A stretch of DNA of 13,370 nucleotides from JBOGIF01 sp050742415 (GCA_050742415.1 JBOGIF010000043.1:1-13370), one strand, 5' to 3'; counted from the first letter of the stretch, positions 1 through 9,056 are shown. Translations and numbers: made by a program. The notes: a model not told the origin generated them from the sequence alone.

Positions 1-160
1 AGGCCTGGACCCATCGCCGCCCCCTCACGTTTCAAATGACATGCCTGGGTCCTGAAAGAGACCGAACCACCACAAAGGGGCGGCCTGACCTGCGGGAACA
101 CGCGTGCGGACCTGGTGTCAGCCCTCGTAGAGGACTGAGCCGTCCCGCAGCCCAGCCGGA

Positions 161-188
161 GCGGGCTTTACGCGGGCTTTACGCGGGC
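161..188. repeat. 11-bp tandem repeat in the leader of the haloperoxidase gene
   Basis: Two exact copies of gcgggctttac (161-171 and 172-182) are followed by a partial third (gcgggc, 183-188). The array ends 42 nt before the chosen start codon at 231. Its spacing of about one helical turn would suit a protein-binding site, but it could also be slippage. The rest of the first 230 bases holds no convincing gene. A possible inverted pair GGACCC (7-12) / GGGTCC (47-52) is seen but has no clear meaning. Confidence 0.6.
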
Positions 189-230
189 CAGCGACACTTC
201 GCCGACGGCGCGGACAGAGGGGATTGCCAC

Positions 231-1727
231 ATGCGCGGGATACACGAAACGAAGCTCAGAAGGTGGCTGGCTACCGGGTTGGCAGTGAGCATGGCCGCAT
301 TTGGGGTCGCAGCCTGCGGCAACGACAACGGCACCAAGGCGAGCGCCGAGACGAGCCTGCCGGCCGAGCCCACGGCCGGACAATGGGTGCCGTGGGTGCT
401 GTCGGCAGGGTCGTCGGTAGAGGTACCGGCGCCGCCAGCGGCGGGATCGGAGAAGGCCAAGGCGGACCTGGCCGAGCTCGAGAAGCTGGCGACGAGCCGG
501 ACGGATGCCGACCGGGCCAACGTCGAGAAGTGGGGCGGCCCCCTGCCCACCAAGCCGTGGACCGAAATGATCCTCGACTTCGTCTCCAAGAGCGACAAGA
601 ACCCGCCGCTGTCGTCGCGCAACTACGCACTCCTACACGCCGCCATGTACGACGCCACCGTCAGCGCCTGGTACTGGAAGTACCAATACAACGTGAATGC
701 GCCGAGCGGCGTCGATCTGATCGGCTCGGTCAGCCCCGATCCCTCGTACCCGTCGGAGCACGCCGCCATCGCCGGGGTCGCATCCAAGATGCTGGCCTAT
801 CTCTATCCCAAGCAGGCCTCGCTGCGACTCGACGAGATGGCCGAGGAGGCCGCCCGGTCGCGGGTGACGGCGGGGGCCAACACCACCAGCGACATCGAGG
901 CCGGCCTCGCCCTCGGGCGGGCGGTGGCCGAAAAGGTCATCGCCTACGCCCGGGCCGACGGCTCGGACCGCAAGTGGGACGGCAAGCGTCCGGTCGGGAT
1001 CGGCTCCGGCCCGCAGTTCTGGGAGCCGGTACCCGGCGTGGCATCACCCCCGATCGAGCCGCTGGCCGGTTCGTGGAAGACCTGGGTCATGACCTCGGGC
1101 AACCAGTTCCGGCCTCCGCCCCCACCCAAGTTCGGCTCACCTGAGTTCGTCGACGCGGCCGAGAAACTCTTGGAGGTCCGGGCCAACCTGACGCCCGAGC
1201 AGCAGCAGGCGGCCAAGTTCTACGCCGGCGAGCAGGGCACCCCGCTGCCAGCCGGGGTCGTGGTGGACGTCTCCCAAGCCGACGTGCTCAAGGCCGCCAC
1301 CGCGTCGGTCGGGAGCCAGAAGCGCCTCAGCGTGCCCCGCAGCACGCGGGCCATGGCCCTCATCACCATCGCCATGGCCGACGCCGGCGTGGCCGCCTGG
1401 GACGCCAAGTTCACCTATTGGAACCCGCGCCCCGAGAACGCGATCCGCGACCTCGGCCTCGACCCCAACTTCAAGCCGATCATCTCCACGCCCAGGTTCC
1501 CCGCCTACCCGTCGGGCAGCGCCACCTACGCCGGGGCTTCTCAGTCGGTGCTCACCTACCTGTTCCCCGGCCAGGCTGCCGACTTCAAGAAGCGGGCGGA
1601 GGACCAGGCCCGTTCGCGCATCTGGGGCGGGATCCACTGGGAGTACGACGAGGTGACGCTACCCATCGGCCGCACGATCGGTGAGATGGTCGTCGCCCAT
1701 GCCAAGGCGGACGGCGCCGACAGGTAG
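231..1727 (+). CDS. Vanadium-dependent haloperoxidase / PAP2-superfamily lipoprotein
   Basis: A 498-residue exported protein of the vanadium haloperoxidase / acid phosphatase (PAP2) superfamily. The ATG at 231 is chosen because GAGGGG (217-222) sits 8 nt upstream and a lipoprotein signal follows: R10-R11, a hydrophobic stretch, and lipobox V26-A27-A28-C29. The paired arginines could also suit Tat export. The C-terminal half carries the family oxyanion-binding signature: K393-x6-R400-P401, P427-S-G-S430 and S462-R463-x5-H469-x3-D473. In classical members the second motif is PSGH; here its His is Ser. The N-terminal half repeats the same pattern in degenerate form (K150, P174-S-E-H177, S210-R211, N217, D221), about 245-253 residues earlier. 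A proline-rich linker (around 288-293) lies between the halves. Family members oxidise halides with peroxide using bound vanadate, or hydrolyse phosphate esters; which applies here cannot be read from the sequence. It faces atpC tail to tail with 26 nt between. Confidence 0.85.
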   Translation: MRGIHETKLRRWLATGLAVSMAAFGVAACGNDNGTKASAETSLPAEPTAGQWVPWVLSAGSSVEVPAPPAAGSEKAKADLAELEKLATSRTDADRANVEKWGGPLPTKPWTEMILDFVSKSDKNPPLSSRNYALLHAAMYDATVSAWYWKYQYNVNAPSGVDLIGSVSPDPSYPSEHAAIAGVASKMLAYLYPKQASLRLDEMAEEAARSRVTAGANTTSDIEAGLALGRAVAEKVIAYARADGSDRKWDGKRPVGIGSGPQFWEPVPGVASPPIEPLAGSWKTWVMTSGNQFRPPPPPKFGSPEFVDAAEKLLEVRANLTPEQQQAAKFYAGEQGTPLPAGVVVDVSQADVLKAATASVGSQKRLSVPRSTRAMALITIAMADAGVAAWDAKFTYWNPRPENAIRDLGLDPNFKPIISTPRFPAYPSGSATYAGASQSVLTYLFPGQAADFKKRAEDQARSRIWGGIHWEYDEVTLPIGRTIGEMVVAHAKADGADR

Positions 1728-1753
1728 GCGCGAGCGCCACCAAAAACCGAAAG

Positions 1754-2137
1754 CTAGGTACGGCCGGCGGCGGCCAGCCGGGTGTCTGCCCGGCGGGCGG
1801 CGTCGGTCGCAGCCGGGTCGTCGGTCGCCCGCTCGGCGGCCTCTTTGGCCCGTCGGGCCCGCTCGGTGTCGACCTGGTCGGACAGCTCGGCGACATCGGA
1901 GAGGACGATCACCCGGTTGTCCCGCACCTCCACGAACCCGCCGTGCACCGCGGCCACCTGCTCGCCGCCGTCGGTGGTCTTGATCCGCACCAGCCCGATG
2001 CCGAGGGCGCCCACGAAGGGCGCGTGGCCGGTGAGGAACGCGATCTCGCCACCGTCGACGGTGCGGGCAACGACCATCTCGGCCTCGCCCGAGTACAGGA
2101 TCCGCTCGGGCGAGACCAGCTCGACCTGGAGGGCCAT
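1754..2137 (-). CDS. atpC: F1Fo ATP synthase subunit epsilon
   Basis: Epsilon subunit of the F1 central stalk, 127 residues. It links gamma to the c-ring and in many bacteria restrains ATP hydrolysis through its C-terminal helices. The N-terminal beta-sandwich is recognisable: LVSPERILYSGEAEMVVA (7-24), then GEIAFLTGHAP (30-40), then AVHGGFVEV (63-71). The last 40 or so residues are Ala/Arg/Asp-rich and should form the helical hairpin. Last gene of the operon: its ATG lies 3 nt after the atpD stop, with no good ribosome binding site of its own (GAGG about 14 nt upstream), so coupling to atpD translation is likely. The stop at 1754-1756 faces the end of the convergent haloperoxidase gene. Confidence 0.96.
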   Translation of the reverse strand: MALQVELVSPERILYSGEAEMVVARTVDGGEIAFLTGHAPFVGALGIGLVRIKTTDGGEQVAAVHGGFVEVRDNRVIVLSDVAELSDQVDTERARRAKEAAERATDDPAATDAARRADTRLAAAGRT

Positions 2138-2140
2138 CGG

Positions 2141-3582
<1,442 letters not shown>

Positions 3583-3586
<4 letters not shown>

Positions 3587-4575
3587 CTGCGCGCTCCTTG
3601 GTCGATCTCGTCGGGGAAGAGGTCTCTGCTCACCATGGGGGCTCCGAGCAAGTCACCGTCGGACGACTCGGACTGCCGGAGCGCTTCGGCGCCGCCGACG
3701 ATCTCCATGATCTCGGTCGTGATGCCCGCTTGGCGCACCTTGTTGGCCACGACGGACAGGTTCTTGATCAGCTCCTCGGCGTTGTCGGTGGCTGCCTTCA
3801 TCGCCCGCTGGCGGGCGGCCTGCGCGCTGGCCGCAGCGTCGAGAAGGGCAGCGAAGACCCGCGCCTCCACGTAGCGCGGCAGCAGCCGCTCGAGGATCTG
3901 GCCGGGCTCGGGCTCGAACTCGTAGTCCGCCTTGGGGCCGGAGTCGCCGCCCGCGGCCATCTCCTCGATGGCGCCGCGCTCGAGCGGAAGCAGCCGGGTC
4001 GTCACCACCCGCTGGGTGCCCATGGACAGAAAGCGCGTGTACACCAGCTCGACGCGGTCAACCCCGCCGGCCTGCGACCCCGCCTCGTACGGACCGACGG
4101 CAGCCTCGGCCAGCGCCCGGGCGTCCTCGTAGGTGGGCTTCTCGCTGAAGCCGGAAAGGGCAGTGTCGATCCGGTAGCCGCGGTAGCGGAAGTAGCCCTC
4201 GGCCTTGCGTCCGGCCAGCACGAGCGAGTAGTCGAGGCCCTCGGCCTGGGCGGCGAGGAGTGCCCGCTCGGCGGTGCGGATGACGGTGGAGTTGTATGCC
4301 CCGGCCAGGCCCCGGTCGGCGGCCACGACCACGAAGCAGACGCTGCGCACCGCCTCGCGCTCGCGCAACAGTGGGTGGTCCAGGCCGGCGCCGCCACCGG
4401 CCAGGTTGCCGATCACCTCGGTGATCTGCTCGGAGTAGGGCCGAGCGGCGGCCACCCGCTGCTGGGCCTTGACGATCCGGCTGGCGGCGATGAGCTCCAT
4501 GGCCCGGGTGATCTTCTTGGTGGACTGCACGCTGCGGATCCGCCGCCGCAGGACACGTTCCTGTCCACTGGCCAT
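3583..4575 (-). CDS. atpG: F1Fo ATP synthase subunit gamma, with a C-terminal extension
   Basis: Gamma subunit, 330 residues, the rotating shaft of F1. The N-terminal helix (RRRIRSVQSTKKITRAMELIAASRI, starting near residue 10) and the C-terminal helix (from about 245 to ITTEIMEIVGGAEAL, 285-299) form the coiled-coil shaft. Between them is the Rossmann-like domain, with VVAADRGLAGAYN at 83-95. Family members usually end close to the EIVGGAEAL segment and have about 290 residues. This one continues for 31 more polar, acidic residues (300-330), and there is extra sequence around 205-225 (GGDSGPKADYEFEPEPG). The start is 2 nt after the atpA stop and lacks a clear ribosome binding site, so it is probably translated by coupling. 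The stop overlaps the atpD start, and the tail codons also encode the atpD Shine-Dalgarno. Confidence 0.97.
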
Positions 4576-4577
4576 AG

Positions 4578-6110
4578 CTAGCCCGTGGCCACCGATGCCG
4601 CGAAGCGCTCCTTGAAGGAGTTGATTGCGTCGGCGAGCTTGTCCTCGTCGGGAAGCTTCCCCGAGGAGCGGATCTCGCCCAGGAGGTCGCTGTAGCGGCT
4701 GCGGAACTCCTCGAGCAGCTCGGACTCGAAACGCCCGATGTCGGCCAGCGCCACGTCGTCGAGGAAGCCCCGGGTGCCGGCGAAGATGGAGATGACCTGC
4801 TCCTCGACCGGCAAAGGCGACCGCTGGGGCTGCTTGAGGAGCTCGGTGAGCTTGTAGCCCCGGTCGAGCTGGGCCCGCGACACGGCGTCGAGCTCGGAGC
4901 CGAAGCTGGCGAACGCCTCCAGCTCACGGAACTGAGCCAGGTCGAGCTTGAGCGTGCCGGCCACTGCCTTCATGGCCTTGATCTGGGCGTTGCCACCCAC
5001 CCGGGAGACGGAGATGCCCACGTCGACGGCTGGGCGGACCCCGGCCCGGAACAGGTCGGTGACCAGGTAGATCTGGCCGTCGGTGATGGAGATCACGTTG
5101 GTGGGGATGTAGGCGGAGACGTCGCCCTCTTTAGTCTCGATGATGGGCAGGGCGGTGAGCGATCCCCCGCCCAGGTGGTCTCCGAGCTTGGCTGCCCGCT
5201 CCAGTAAGCGGCTGTGGAGGTAGAAGACGTCGCCGGGGTAGGCCTCGCGGCCGGGCGGGCGGCGCAGCAGCAGCGACAGCTGGCGGTAGGCCTCGGCCTG
5301 CTTCGACAGGTCGTCGTAGACGATGAGGGCGGCCTCGCCGTTATCCATCCAGTGCTGGCCCATGGCCGCGCCGGAGTAGGGGGCGAGGTACTTGAACGGC
5401 GCCGGTTCCGAAGCCGGCGCGCTGACCACCACCGTGTACTCGAGGGCGCCCTCCTCCTCGAGGGTGGCGACCACCTCGGCGACGGTGGAGCCCTTCTGGC
5501 CGATGGCGACGTAGATGCACTTCACGCCCTGGCCCCGCTGGTTGATGATCGTGTCGATGGCCACCGCCGTCTTGCCGGTCTTGCGGTCGCCGATGATCAG
5601 CTCCCGCTGGCCCCGGCCCACCGGCGTCATGGCGTCGATCGACTTGATGCCGGTCTGGAGCGGCTCCTTCACGGGCTGGCGGTCGACGATGCCCGGCGCC
5701 TGGACCTCGAGGCGGCGGGTGACGGTGGAGGTGACCGGGCCGCGACCGTCGATCGGCTGGCCCAGCGGGTTGACCACCCGGCCCAGCAGCCCGTCGCCCA
5801 CGGGCACCGAGAGGATGCGGCCGGTGGCGGTGACGGGTTGGCCCTCCTGGATGTGGCCCATCTCGCCCAGGACAACGGCGCCGATGGAGTCCTCGTCGAG
5901 GTTCAAGGCCAGGCCCAGGGTGCCGCCCTGGAACTCCAGCAACTCGTTCACGGCGGTGGTCGGCAGCCCGGCGATGCGGGCGATCCCGTCGCCGACCTCG
6001 ATGATCTGCCCGACCCGGTGGCGCTCGAGGCTCGGCTTGAAGCCCTCCAGGTGGCGGCGCAGGGTGGCGGCGATGGTGTCGGCGTCGAAGTTGAGCACCG
6101 TGTCGGTCAT
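4578..6110 (-). CDS. atpA: F1Fo ATP synthase subunit alpha
   Basis: Alpha subunit, 510 residues, which binds nucleotide non-catalytically and completes the catalytic sites on beta. Motifs: P-loop GDRKTGKT (174-181), ALIVYDDLSKQAEAYRQ (261-277) covering Walker B and the adjoining loop, LLRRPPGREAYPGDVFYLHS (281-300), and SVSRVGGNAQ (367-376), whose Arg370 is the arginine finger reaching into the beta site. The N-terminal crown region precedes VGDGIARIAGLP (39-50). The ATG directly follows the atpH stop (TAGATG). A strong Shine-Dalgarno AAGGAGG (6119-6125) sits 8 nt upstream inside atpH. Long open frames on the opposite strand here are side effects of GC-rich codon use. Confidence 0.99.
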   Translation of the reverse strand: MTDTVLNFDADTIAATLRRHLEGFKPSLERHRVGQIIEVGDGIARIAGLPTTAVNELLEFQGGTLGLALNLDEDSIGAVVLGEMGHIQEGQPVTATGRILSVPVGDGLLGRVVNPLGQPIDGRGPVTSTVTRRLEVQAPGIVDRQPVKEPLQTGIKSIDAMTPVGRGQRELIIGDRKTGKTAVAIDTIINQRGQGVKCIYVAIGQKGSTVAEVVATLEEEGALEYTVVVSAPASEPAPFKYLAPYSGAAMGQHWMDNGEAALIVYDDLSKQAEAYRQLSLLLRRPPGREAYPGDVFYLHSRLLERAAKLGDHLGGGSLTALPIIETKEGDVSAYIPTNVISITDGQIYLVTDLFRAGVRPAVDVGISVSRVGGNAQIKAMKAVAGTLKLDLAQFRELEAFASFGSELDAVSRAQLDRGYKLTELLKQPQRSPLPVEEQVISIFAGTRGFLDDVALADIGRFESELLEEFRSRYSDLLGEIRSSGKLPDEDKLADAINSFKERFAASVATG

Positions 6111-6635
6111 CTAGATGGCCTCCTTGAGCTGGTCCAGACGGTGGCGCACGGTGCCGTCGATCACGATGTCGCCTACCCGGGCGGAGAGGCCTCCGAGCAC
6201 AGAGGGGTCGACGACCACCTTCACCTCCACCTGCTTGCCCAGGTTGGCGGAGAGGGCCTCGGCCAACCGCTCCCTCTGGTCGGCGGAAAGGGGCGTCGCC
6301 GATCGCACCTCGGCCACCGCGTGCTGGCGGTCGGCCGCGGAGCGCTCCACCAGCCTGGCGATGATGTCGGGAAGCTCCTTGACGCGGCCGACGCCCACGA
6401 GGAACAGCAGGATGTTCATGGTGAGCGCGGACGCTTTGCCGCCCAGCAGGTCCTCGACGATGGCGTGGCGCTTCTCGACCGGTATGACCGGGTCCCCCAG
6501 CGCCTGGCGCAGCGCGTCGGACCGCCCGAGGGCGTGGGCCAGTTCGAAGAGCTCCTTCTCCACCGTCTCGAGCACGCCTTCGGCCCGCGCCACCTCGAAG
6601 ATGGCCGTGGAGTAGCCGTCGGCGAGTCCGGTCAC
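6111..6635 (-). CDS. atpH: F1Fo ATP synthase subunit delta
   Basis: Delta subunit, 174 residues, which ties the top of F1 to the peripheral stalk formed by subunit b. The N-terminal helical bundle begins GYSTAIFEVARAEG (7-20), as in the family. The C-terminal part ends with the typical segment DPSVLGGLSARVGDIVIDGT (143-162). The chosen start is GTG at 6635, preceded by AGGA 4 nt upstream and 11 nt after the atpF stop; an ATG at 6646 is out of frame and soon meets a stop. Here delta and b are separate genes, unlike the b-delta fusion known from mycobacteria. Confidence 0.95.
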   Translation of the reverse strand: MTGLADGYSTAIFEVARAEGVLETVEKELFELAHALGRSDALRQALGDPVIPVEKRHAIVEDLLGGKASALTMNILLFLVGVGRVKELPDIIARLVERSAADRQHAVAEVRSATPLSADQRERLAEALSANLGKQVEVKVVVDPSVLGGLSARVGDIVIDGTVRHRLDQLKEAI

Positions 6636-6646
6636 AGGGTCCTCAT

Positions 6647-7204
6647 TCAGTTGGTGGACCGGGACTGGCTGATGAAGCTCTCGATCAGCGCCAGGTTGGT
6701 GTCGCGGTCGAGGCTGCGCTCCACCACCCGCTCGGCCAGCTCGATGGAGAGGCTGGACACCCTGGCCTGCAGGTCCGCCATGGCCCGGGCCACCTGGGCG
6801 CTGATGTCCTCCTGCGCCCGGGCCTTGATCTCGGCGACCTCGGTCTCGGCCTGGCGCTTGAGGTCCTGGCGCAGCTTGTCGGCCGCCTGACGGGCCTCCT
6901 CGATTATCCGCCCCGACTCGCTCTTGGCGTCGGCCAGCTGGCGTTGGTACTGCTCGAGGATCGTCGAAGCCTCGGCCTTGGCCTGATCGGCTTCCTCGAT
7001 GCTCTTGCGGATGCGCTCGGCGCGGGCGTCGATCCCCTTCTTGATCGCCGGGAAACCGATCTTGACGATGAAGTAGAAGAGCACGCCGAACGAGAGCGCC
7101 CCCCAGATGATCTCGTTGAGCGCGGGAAGGATCGGGTTCGACGCCGCGGCCTCCTCGCCGTGCTCGCCGGCCTCCTGCGCCGCGAGCAGCACGAAAGCGG
7201 TCAC
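6647..7204 (-). CDS. atpF: F1Fo ATP synthase subunit b
   Basis: Subunit b, 185 residues from this start. It is the peripheral-stalk protein anchored by one N-terminal membrane helix (about 31-49, IIWGALSFGVLFYFIVKIG). A long charged coiled coil follows (about 55-165), rich in Glu, Lys, Arg and Ala, and its end binds delta. The open frame continues upstream across atpE, but that part is a shadow. The true start is one of two GTG codons: 7204 (used here) or 7213, where it would overlap the atpE stop as TAGTG and give 188 residues. Neither has a clear ribosome binding site, which fits translation coupled to atpE. Confidence 0.94.
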   Translation of the reverse strand: MTAFVLLAAQEAGEHGEEAAASNPILPALNEIIWGALSFGVLFYFIVKIGFPAIKKGIDARAERIRKSIEEADQAKAEASTILEQYQRQLADAKSESGRIIEEARQAADKLRQDLKRQAETEVAEIKARAQEDISAQVARAMADLQARVSSLSIELAERVVERSLDRDTNLALIESFISQSRSTN

Positions 7205-7212
7205 CGGTCCCA

Positions 7213-7473
7213 CTAGGTGAACTTGAGCAGGATGAACACGACGAACCCGATGAGGGCGAGCGCCTCGGTGAAGGCGATGCCGAGGAACATCGTGGTTCGA
7301 ACCATGCCGGCCGCCTCGGGCTGACGGGCCATTGCCGTGATGGCGTTGCCCACCACGATGCCGATGCCGATGCCCGGGCCGATGGCGGCGGCGCCGTAGC
7401 CGATACCGGCTCCGATGGCTCCGAGGCCCTTGAGGAACTCGTCTGGGTTGGTTTGTGCCAGCAGGTCGAACAA
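7213..7473 (-). CDS. atpE: F1Fo ATP synthase subunit c, TTG start
   Basis: Subunit c, 86 residues, two membrane helices that assemble into the rotating ring in Fo. Helix 1 carries the glycine pattern GAGIGYGAAAIGPGIGIG (21-38). The polar loop is ARQPEA (49-54). Helix 2 carries the ion-binding carboxylate Glu70 in AFTEALALIG (67-76). Ile is found where sodium-type rings have Gln, and Ala follows the Glu where they have Ser, so protons are the likely coupling ion. The only reasonable start is TTG at 7473, directly after AAGGAGG. There is no ATG or GTG in frame near the N-terminus. It lies 14 nt after the atpB stop. Confidence 0.94.
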   Translation of the reverse strand: MFDLLAQTNPDEFLKGLGAIGAGIGYGAAAIGPGIGIGIVVGNAITAMARQPEAAGMVRTTMFLGIAFTEALALIGFVVFILLKFT

Positions 7474-7477
7474 CCGC

Positions 7478-7484
7478 CCTCCTT
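7478..7484 (-). promoter_or_regulatory. Strong Shine-Dalgarno of atpE
   Basis: AAGGAGG on the minus strand, 4 nt before the TTG start of atpE and just after the atpB stop. It decides the atpE start, because no ATG or GTG is available in frame. It is among the strongest ribosome binding sites in the operon, fitting the need for many c subunits per complex. Confidence 0.75.
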
Positions 7485-7487
7485 GGG

Positions 7488-8258
7488 TTAGTGCTCTGGG
7501 TGCATCGCACCACCGATGTACACGGCGGTGAGGATCGTGAAGATGAACGCCTGCAGTACGGCCACGAGGATCTCGAAGCCGGTCAGCAGGATCAGCATGG
7601 CGAACGGCAGCGGAAGGATGACCGCCAACACGCTCTTGGTGAACAGCGCGGCCGACAGCACCGCGAACGTGACGAGCAGAAGGTGCCCCGCCAGCATGTT
7701 GGCGAACAGCCGCACCGCCAGGGAGAACGGCCGCACGAAGAAGGTGGAGATGAACTCGATCAGGGCCACCAGCGGGAGCAGCCCCTTCGGCACGCCCGGG
7801 GGCAACAGGACCGACTTGAAGTAGCCGCCGAAGCCCTGGCTCTTGATCCCCACCACGTTGAAGATGACCCACACCATGATCGCCATGAAGGCGGGCAGGG
7901 CCATGCGGGCGTTCACCGGGAACTGGATGAACGGGATCACCTCGAAAATGTTGGTGACGAAGGTGAAGAAGAACATGGTGACGAGGAAGGGGGTCCAGGC
8001 CAGCCCGTCGCGGCCCATGGTCTGCAGGATGATGTCGTTGCGGACGAACTCGATGCCCGACTCGACCACGCTCTGCACGCCCGTCGGCACCAGGCTTTGC
8101 TTCCGGCCGGCGGCCCAGAAGAGGCCGGCCACAATCGCCGCCGCCGCCCACATCAGGAGCACGACCTTGTTCACGGCGAAGGGGGTGTCCTTCAGGAACA
8201 AGGCCGGCCACTCGACGAGGTGCTCGATCGGCGGGAACTCCAGGGCCAGCAGGCTCAC
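7488..8258 (-). CDS. atpB: F1Fo ATP synthase subunit a
   Basis: Subunit a, 256 residues, the stator membrane protein that forms the two proton half-channels against the c-ring. The essential arginine is Arg183 in SLAVRLFANMLAGHLLL (179-195), with the upstream FVRPF segment also conserved. Hydrophobic segments occur near 30-50, 88-110, 121-137, 160-175, 190-205 and 210-246. The start is GTG at 8258, overlapping the atpI stop as GTGA, with a G-run (GGGGG) about 8 nt upstream as a weak ribosome binding site. The open frame continues further upstream through atpI, but that part is low-complexity Arg/Pro shadow sequence. Confidence 0.96.
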   Translation of the reverse strand: MSLLALEFPPIEHLVEWPALFLKDTPFAVNKVVLLMWAAAAIVAGLFWAAGRKQSLVPTGVQSVVESGIEFVRNDIILQTMGRDGLAWTPFLVTMFFFTFVTNIFEVIPFIQFPVNARMALPAFMAIMVWVIFNVVGIKSQGFGGYFKSVLLPPGVPKGLLPLVALIEFISTFFVRPFSLAVRLFANMLAGHLLLVTFAVLSAALFTKSVLAVILPLPFAMLILLTGFEILVAVLQAFIFTILTAVYIGGAMHPEH

Positions 8259-8662
8259 GGGCGGACCCCCGGGAAGGCGAGCGATGCGGACACGTGCCGG
8301 GCCTCCCAGGTCAGCAGGCCGAGATGGGTGATCACCAGAGTGAAGCAGAGAGGGATGAGCTCCACCCAACCCTGGTCCTTCACGGCCAGAACCACGAGCG
8401 TGACAATGCCGAGGCGGAGGACGAAGCCACCCATGGCGGCGACACCAACGAGGGCCAGGGAGACGCGGGCGGCACCTCCGAGGAGGGCGGCGGCCAGGGC
8501 CAGGTTGCCGACGGCAAGCAGCACGGCGAAAGCAGCCGACAGCGCGCCGGCGATGCCCCACACCAGGCCGGCCACCAGGACGAGGGCCGGGAGGGCGAAC
8601 CGGCCCCGACGCACCATGTCGGCCACCAGCTGGGCCTCGACGGCCCCACCTTCGGACCTCAT
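8255..8662 (-). CDS. atpI: ATP synthase protein I-like membrane protein
   Basis: A 135-residue membrane protein of the ATP synthase I type, a small factor usually encoded before atpB and linked to assembly of the c-ring or complex in studied bacteria. Four or so hydrophobic segments are seen (about 21-41, 43-62, 72-95, 101-118). The ATG at 8662 is preferred over one 60 nt upstream because it overlaps the atpZ stop as ATGA and has GGAG 6 nt upstream. Sequence conservation in this family is low, so the call rests on size, membrane pattern and place in the operon. Confidence 0.78.
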   Translation of the reverse strand: MRSEGGAVEAQLVADMVRRGRFALPALVLVAGLVWGIAGALSAAFAVLLAVGNLALAAALLGGAARVSLALVGVAAMGGFVLRLGIVTLVVLAVKDQGWVELIPLCFTLVITHLGLLTWEARHVSASLAFPGVRP

Positions 8663-8943
8663 CCGGCGCTCCACGGCCCGCTCGCCTCGTGGGCCCGCAT
8701 CCGGGCGTCGTAGCCGTACCACAGGCGGGCCGAGAGGCCGACGATGCCGACGAGGAAGAGGACGATGGTGGCGACCGGCACGATCCCCAGCCAGCGGTCG
8801 ACCAGATAGCCGATCCCGCTGAGGATCACAGGCGTGACGGCCAGCTCGAACGCCCCTGACTGGCCCGAGCCGAAGCCCTGGTACAGCTCACGCTGAGCCC
8901 GTGACTCGGAGCTCTCCTCTTCGGCGCACTCCTCGCGCTCCAT
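8659..8943 (-). CDS. atpZ: AtpZ/AtpI-type small membrane protein, first gene of the atp operon
   Basis: A 94-residue protein matching the pattern of the ATPase gene 1 family (AtpZ): a charged N-terminus (EREECAEEESSES), then two membrane helices (about 32-48 and 54-72). The loop YLVDRWLG (46-53) joins them, and a short charged tail follows. Relatives precede the ATP synthase genes in many bacteria. They have been proposed to help Mg2+/Ca2+ entry or Fo assembly; the role here is inferred from that. ATG at 8943 is the only start in frame. Its ribosome binding site is not obvious (AAGGGGG is 12 nt away). It is the first gene after the divergent control region. Confidence 0.8.
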   Translation of the reverse strand: MEREECAEEESSESRAQRELYQGFGSGQSGAFELAVTPVILSGIGYLVDRWLGIVPVATIVLFLVGIVGLSARLWYGYDARMRAHEASGPWSAG

Positions 8944-8976
8944 CCCTGCTCGTAGCCCCCTTGTGAAACGACGCGC

Positions 8977-9006
8977 AATCTACGGGAACAGGAAGTGGAC
9001 AGGCAA
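8977..9006 (-). promoter_or_regulatory. Candidate promoter of the atp operon
   Basis: On the minus strand a possible -35 TTGCCT (9001-9006) and -10 TAGATT (8977-8982) are separated by 18 nt. Each matches the sigma-70-type consensus at 4 of 6 positions. It would place the transcription start about 27 nt before the atpZ start. Support is by pattern and position only. Confidence 0.4.
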
Positions 9007-9026
9007 ACCCGCCGGTCCAAGGGATC

Positions 9027-9056
9027 CTGGCATCCGCCAACGCGGTTGGCTAGAGT
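9027..9056 (+). promoter_or_regulatory. Candidate promoter of the LAKTG surface-protein gene
   Basis: On the plus strand CTGGCA (9027-9032) and TAGAGT (9051-9056), 18 nt apart, each match the -35/-10 consensus at 4 of 6 positions. They lie about 42 nt upstream of the ATG at 9098. Together with the minus-strand candidate they form a back-to-back pair within 154 nt. Weak evidence, by pattern and position only. Confidence 0.35.

Noticed and set aside
36..230. Upstream extension of the haloperoxidase frame to an ATG at 36
   Set aside because: It would place 65 Arg/Pro-rich residues before a clear lipoprotein signal peptide. The ATG at 231 has its own ribosome binding site.
1727..1738. Small hairpin GGCG-CGAG-CGCC after the haloperoxidase stop as a terminator
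   Set aside because: The stem is only 4 bp and no T-run follows on either strand; the run of A at 1742-1746 lies on the wrong side for the atp operon.
5214..6890. 558-codon open frame on the plus strand opposite atpA and atpH
   Set aside because: It lies antisense to two certain genes. Its composition is that of a GC-rich mirror frame (His, Asp, Gly, Leu and Arg repeats) and it shows no domain.
7205..7513. Upstream extension of atpF across atpE
   Set aside because: The extension is an out-of-frame reading of the c-subunit gene. Subunit b begins around 7204-7213.
8663..8722. Longer atpI starting at the ATG at 8722
   Set aside because: It would overlap atpZ by 64 nt with Arg-rich shadow residues. 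The ATGA overlap at 8662 with GGAG upstream is the better start.
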